Shown one piece after another: positions 6,557 through 9,107 of a stretch of DNA of 9,107 nt. The position numbers and the translations under genes were made by a program. The notes under the pieces were generated by a model. It did no database searches. It was not told the DNA's origin and saw nothing but the letters and a program-made list of their open reading frames with translations. The stretch comes from an uncultured Porphyromonas sp. (GTDB lineage: Bacteria > Bacteroidota > Bacteroidia > Bacteroidales > Porphyromonadaceae). The first letter of the stretch is position 1. The number at the start of each line of letters is the position of its first letter. The stretch spans positions 1 to 9,107 of the forward strand of contig CAMCJO010000065.1 of NCBI GenBank assembly GCA_945875135.1, in the 5' to 3' direction.

Positions 6557-7980
6557 TTTCTACGTCTTAATAAGGCTCTAAGCTCTGATGTACTTGTCAA
6601 TCCTAGCAGGTTGCAAAATAAAAGAACACTACAACTTGGTATTACTATACCTATTAGAATTTCCACTATAAGATTTGAAAACGCTATAAAGTTCAGTAGA
6701 TAGTTTGTAGCTATGATTACAGATCCTTGGAGGAGGAGAATAGGAAATACATCACTTAGTTGTTCCTTTATTGTAATAGGAGCTAGCCTACTGACATAAT
6801 AGATATTGAAAAGGAAGTAGGCAACATTGAGTCCGACCAACCCCCATAGTGTCTCATACATTCCTATGCCACTGAGTATAATTAAAGTGACAATACCGAT
6901 GACACGTTCGATAGTTACCAAGATGAAGTAGCTCTTAGCCTTGCCTACAGAGCGAATAAGCAAAGTAGGAATAAAGGAGAGAACAAGAAAAAGTCCTACA
7001 GGAGTCAATATTTTCAGCATTGGTACCGAAGGCAACCACTTGTCTGTAAAAAGTAGGAGTACTAGAGGCTCGGCGGTCAAAAAGAGGATGCTAAAGCCTA
7101 GAACACTTAAGATGGTTAACAGACGGAAGTTCTTCCTATATCGCTCTTTGAGTATGTCTAGCGAAGATTGATAGCGAGAGAAGTCTGGGAATAAAACTTG
7201 GTAACCCACTTCTTGAATTGCTTGAGATGGGACCATTTGTAGTTTATTTGCTTGGGTATAGTAGCCTAAAGTTGTTGCGCTGAATTGTTTCCCTAAGATC
7301 ATTGATAGTCCATGTATATAGGCTTGGTCGATAATCGTTGCTAAGTAGATAAATCCACTGTAAGGAACAAGTTTCTTAAAAGACGCCTTGTTAATTCCTA
7401 AGGCTGGATAAGCCTTTGTTGTTAACCACAAGCCTATTGTTTGGAAGAGATAAAGAGCTAAAGTAGCTACAACTAAGCTCCAAACTCCTGCTCCATCCTT
7501 TGCTAGAATGACACCAACAGTATATCCTAGAGTACTTGAAATAAGAGTAATAAGGCAAAGTCTGCGTAATTGAGACTCTCGTAAGGCGATATTGTATTGA
7601 ACGATAAAAAAGGAGCAGATGATTAATTGGAGTCCTAGTGCTCTAAGAACATCTTTCAGAATAGGCTCACCATAAAATACTGCAATGGCAGGAGCTGCAA
7701 TGTAAAGTATGGCATAGACAATCACAGCCAACAAAAGATTGGTCGTAAAGATGGTATTAATGTCAGCCCGTTTGAGGTTCTTGGTCTGAATAAGAGCCTG
7801 ACCAAACCCTGCGATTACAGTAGTATAGGCTAAGGAAATGAAGATTTGTAGCATCCCGATGATTCCAAACTCACGAGGAGAAAGAAACCACCGCGCCATT
7901 ACGAGGTTGAAGAGGAAAGCAAGCGCAATCCCTCCCACCTTATCTATTGTTGCCCATAGATAGTTACTTCTACTGCTCAC
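6553..7980 (-). CDS. wzx: Wzx-type polysaccharide flippase (WzxC-like, MOP superfamily)
   Basis: A 475-aa polytopic membrane protein with about 12-14 hydrophobic segments, which would flip the undecaprenyl-linked repeat unit to the outer face of the inner membrane. The N-terminus has the family pattern: a tryptophan-containing opening (NYLWATIDKVGG, 6-17), then ARWFLSPREFGIIGM (29-43), GFGQALIQTKNLKRADINTIF (58-78). Its length is typical of the Polysacc_synt_3 / WzxC group. The start is GTG at 7978-7980, two nt after the ATP-grasp gene's stop codon, with no Shine-Dalgarno sequence. No ATG lies nearby (the next Met is residue 28, inside the first helix), and the N-terminus lines up well with the family. 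It overlaps the polymerase gene by four nt, so the two are probably coupled. Confidence 0.92.
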   Translation of the reverse strand: MSSRSNYLWATIDKVGGIALAFLFNLVMARWFLSPREFGIIGMLQIFISLAYTTVIAGFGQALIQTKNLKRADINTIFTTNLLLAVIVYAILYIAAPAIAVFYGEPILKDVLRALGLQLIICSFFIVQYNIALRESQLRRLCLITLISSTLGYTVGVILAKDGAGVWSLVVATLALYLFQTIGLWLTTKAYPALGINKASFKKLVPYSGFIYLATIIDQAYIHGLSMILGKQFSATTLGYYTQANKLQMVPSQAIQEVGYQVLFPDFSRYQSSLDILKERYRKNFRLLTILSVLGFSILFLTAEPLVLLLFTDKWLPSVPMLKILTPVGLFLVLSFIPTLLIRSVGKAKSYFILVTIERVIGIVTLIILSGIGMYETLWGLVGLNVAYFLFNIYYVSRLAPITIKEQLSDVFPILLLQGSVIIATNYLLNFIAFSNLIVEILIGIVIPSCSVLLFCNLLGLTSTSELRALLRRRK

Positions 7981-7982
7981 TT

Positions 7983-8873
7983 TTATACTTTGCTTAAGTC
8001 TAGCTTGGAGCCTAGCTCGATTCTCAAATCATCTGGCTCATCTATGTCAAAGCCCCCCCCAGGAGTAAAAGTTAGCTCTCCAAAATATAGTCGATCGGGG
8101 GTATCGTAGAAGTCTACTCTAACAAATGGAAAGCGACTAGAGAGTTGGCGAGCAGAAGCTATCATCTCTTTAAGATGGTGTGGTGGAGGAATCTGAAGTG
8201 CTTTTTCTCGCTCCTCAAGAGTGTTGGGGATGCAGCATTTCAAACTCCAGTCTAGATAGAAATAGTAGAACTTGGTTTCTTTCCCCATTCCTCTCTCCTC
8301 TGCAGTGAAAAGTAAATACGGCTCTCCGTGAAAACAGTAAATCTTGTAGTCTACAGGCAAAATGCCTCGTTCTGCTTCAATGAATTTCTCGACAATGAGC
8401 TTTCTTTTTGTTTGTTTATACTGCACCTCTCCCGTTTTGAGCCAAGGCTCTTCTTTGCCCCACGCTCTTAGTTGCTTTAGTGTTTTGGAAATGTCTAGAT
8501 GTCCTTTATTTTGGCATATTATATTGTAACCATTGCCAAAGTTCCACTTAAGAGCGAATTGCTGTGGCAGCTCATTCCAATCAATCTCTTCGGGAGTGTC
8601 ATAAACCGCTATTAGATCGTTGAGTAGATCCTCACAGCCACAAGCTCGAACATATTCTCTCACTCTATACTTATCCGCACACTGCGTATAGATGGGATCT
8701 TGGTCGTATCCATATAGATGAATCTTCATCCACTGGATTTTCTCGCTTATTGTTTTAGGATCTCTTAGGTGTAGAAAGGAACGAAAGTAGTAGTAGTGCA
8801 GGACTCTGAGACCTAATGGTAAGTTGTAGCGAATGAGTTGATGACGAAAGTATTGCAGTACTTTTTTGATCAT
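7983..8873 (-). CDS. TupA-like ATP-grasp protein
   Basis: A 296-aa protein of the ATPgrasp_TupA family, named after the TupA protein of Bacillus teichuronopeptide synthesis and common in polysaccharide loci. Visible landmarks: DPKTISEKIQWMK (38-50), ADKYRVREYV (66-75), FALKWNFGNGYNIIC (106-120) for nucleotide binding, IVEKFIE (160-166), VDYKIYCF (174-181), and the metal/ATP site RVDFYD (252-257) followed by YFGELTFTPGGGF (263-275). ATP-grasp enzymes join a carboxylate to an amine or thiol through an acyl phosphate, so an amide-linked decoration of a sugar acid or amino sugar is plausible. Some annotations call such proteins glycosyltransferases; the actual reaction is unknown. It is the first gene of the compact operon, two nt before the flippase gene and 142 bp after the dehydrogenase gene. 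The ATG at 8871-8873 has no clear Shine-Dalgarno sequence. Confidence 0.88.
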   Translation of the reverse strand: MIKKVLQYFRHQLIRYNLPLGLRVLHYYYFRSFLHLRDPKTISEKIQWMKIHLYGYDQDPIYTQCADKYRVREYVRACGCEDLLNDLIAVYDTPEEIDWNELPQQFALKWNFGNGYNIICQNKGHLDISKTLKQLRAWGKEEPWLKTGEVQYKQTKRKLIVEKFIEAERGILPVDYKIYCFHGEPYLLFTAEERGMGKETKFYYFYLDWSLKCCIPNTLEEREKALQIPPPHHLKEMIASARQLSSRFPFVRVDFYDTPDRLYFGELTFTPGGGFDIDEPDDLRIELGSKLDLSKV

Positions 8874-9015
8874 AGATTTTCGTCGCTATATAAATGAAAA
8901 GATATCGGTAAGAATACTCGATGTGATGAAGTCTATTTGCCACTGAGTAACCCTTGAAACAATAGTTGTTTTTCTCTCCTTGAAAACATCATATTGTAGC
9001 GAAGAGATGGTCGTG

Positions 9016-9107
9016 TTACAGTCGCTGGTCGTAGGCGTGGGGCGGGAGGAATGACTTGACGTCGTAGACGACGGCGTTGTCAGCCTTGAGTTTGTCGAGG
9101 TCGAGGC
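9016..9107 (-). CDS. Nucleotide-sugar dehydrogenase, C-terminal end (partial)
   Basis: A reading frame enters from the right edge and stops at TAA (9016-9018), leaving 29 codons that read LDLDKLKADNAVVYDVKSFL, then PPHAYDQRL. The pattern of a short helix, then NAVVYDVK, then a basic end matches the C-terminus of UDP-GlcNAc/UDP-ManNAc 6-dehydrogenases (WbpA/WecC/CapL type), which oxidise C6 of a UDP-amino sugar to the uronate. A UDP-sugar acid would make sense as a donor for this locus and as a carboxylate for an ATP-grasp enzyme. The piece is too short to fix the substrate. It is markedly GC-rich compared with the operon downstream. The 142-bp gap that follows (8874-9015) contains no gene and no convincing terminator. 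Confidence 0.7.
   Translation of the reverse strand, partial: LDLDKLKADNAVVYDVKSFLPPHAYDQRL

Noticed and set aside
8897..8904. TATCTTTT as a -7 box for the ATP-grasp gene
   Set aside because: The last consensus G is missing and no TTTG or TTG lies 19-21 nt upstream. The position is suggestive but the evidence is too weak to list as a promoter.
8755..8943. Short minus-strand frame overlapping the start of the ATP-grasp gene
   Set aside because: It overlaps the clear TupA-like N-terminus in another frame and shows no family features.
8952..8986. Direct repeat CCTTGAAA (8952-8959 and 8978-8985) and hairpin AAACAA-TAG-TTGTTT (8957-8971) as a terminator after the dehydrogenase
   Set aside because: The stem is six bp and almost all A-T, and no T-run follows it in the minus direction. 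The short direct repeat is within what chance allows.

Overview
The window is a surface-polysaccharide (capsule or O-antigen type) biosynthesis locus, read entirely from the minus strand (right to left). The organism is most likely a member of Bacteroidales. The two best promoter candidates have the Bacteroidetes -7 box TAnnTTTG rather than a -10 TATAAT box, strong Shine-Dalgarno sequences are rare, and the gene set is typical of Bacteroidetes. A Porphyromonas-like host is a guess, not something shown here.

Layout in transcription order. At the right edge lie the last 29 codons of a GC-rich nucleotide-sugar dehydrogenase (9016-9107). After a 142-bp gap comes a tightly packed operon: a TupA-like ATP-grasp protein (7983-8873), a Wzx-type flippase (6553-7980), a Wzy-type polymerase (5324-6556), a GT4 glycosyltransferase (4179-5312), a left-handed beta-helix O-acetyltransferase (3612-4169) and an ExoA-like GT2 glycosyltransferase (2599-3615). 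Junctions are overlaps of 4 nt or gaps of 2 to 11 nt. The pathway's membrane-initiating sugar-phosphate transferase (124-708) comes last. Together these form a Wzx/Wzy pathway: a sugar phosphate is loaded on the lipid carrier, extended by the GT2 and GT4 enzymes, modified by the acetyltransferase and perhaps the ATP-grasp protein, flipped, then polymerised.

The unusual part is 710-2595. Between the GT2 gene and the initiating transferase sits a foreign two-gene module: an ABC/OLD-type AAA ATPase (1411-2478) overlapping a DUF4276 protein with TOPRIM-like motifs (729-1433). ATPase plus TOPRIM pairs resemble anti-phage systems of the OLD/PARIS type. The module has its own candidate promoter and is bounded by a perfect 14-bp direct repeat (696-709 and 2582-2595). 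That repeat is the start of the initiating transferase gene (ATG plus the next ten bases). The outer copy lies 4 nt after the GT2 stop codon, exactly where an operon neighbour should start. The simplest reading is that a roughly 1.9-kb cassette entered at the 5' end of the transferase gene, leaving a fossil start on one side and a working copy on the other. No recombinase or transposase is encoded in it.

The left edge (1-123) holds an 11-unit degenerate heptamer array starting right after the transferase stop codon. It is followed by a candidate promoter that reads out of the window, probably for the next gene.
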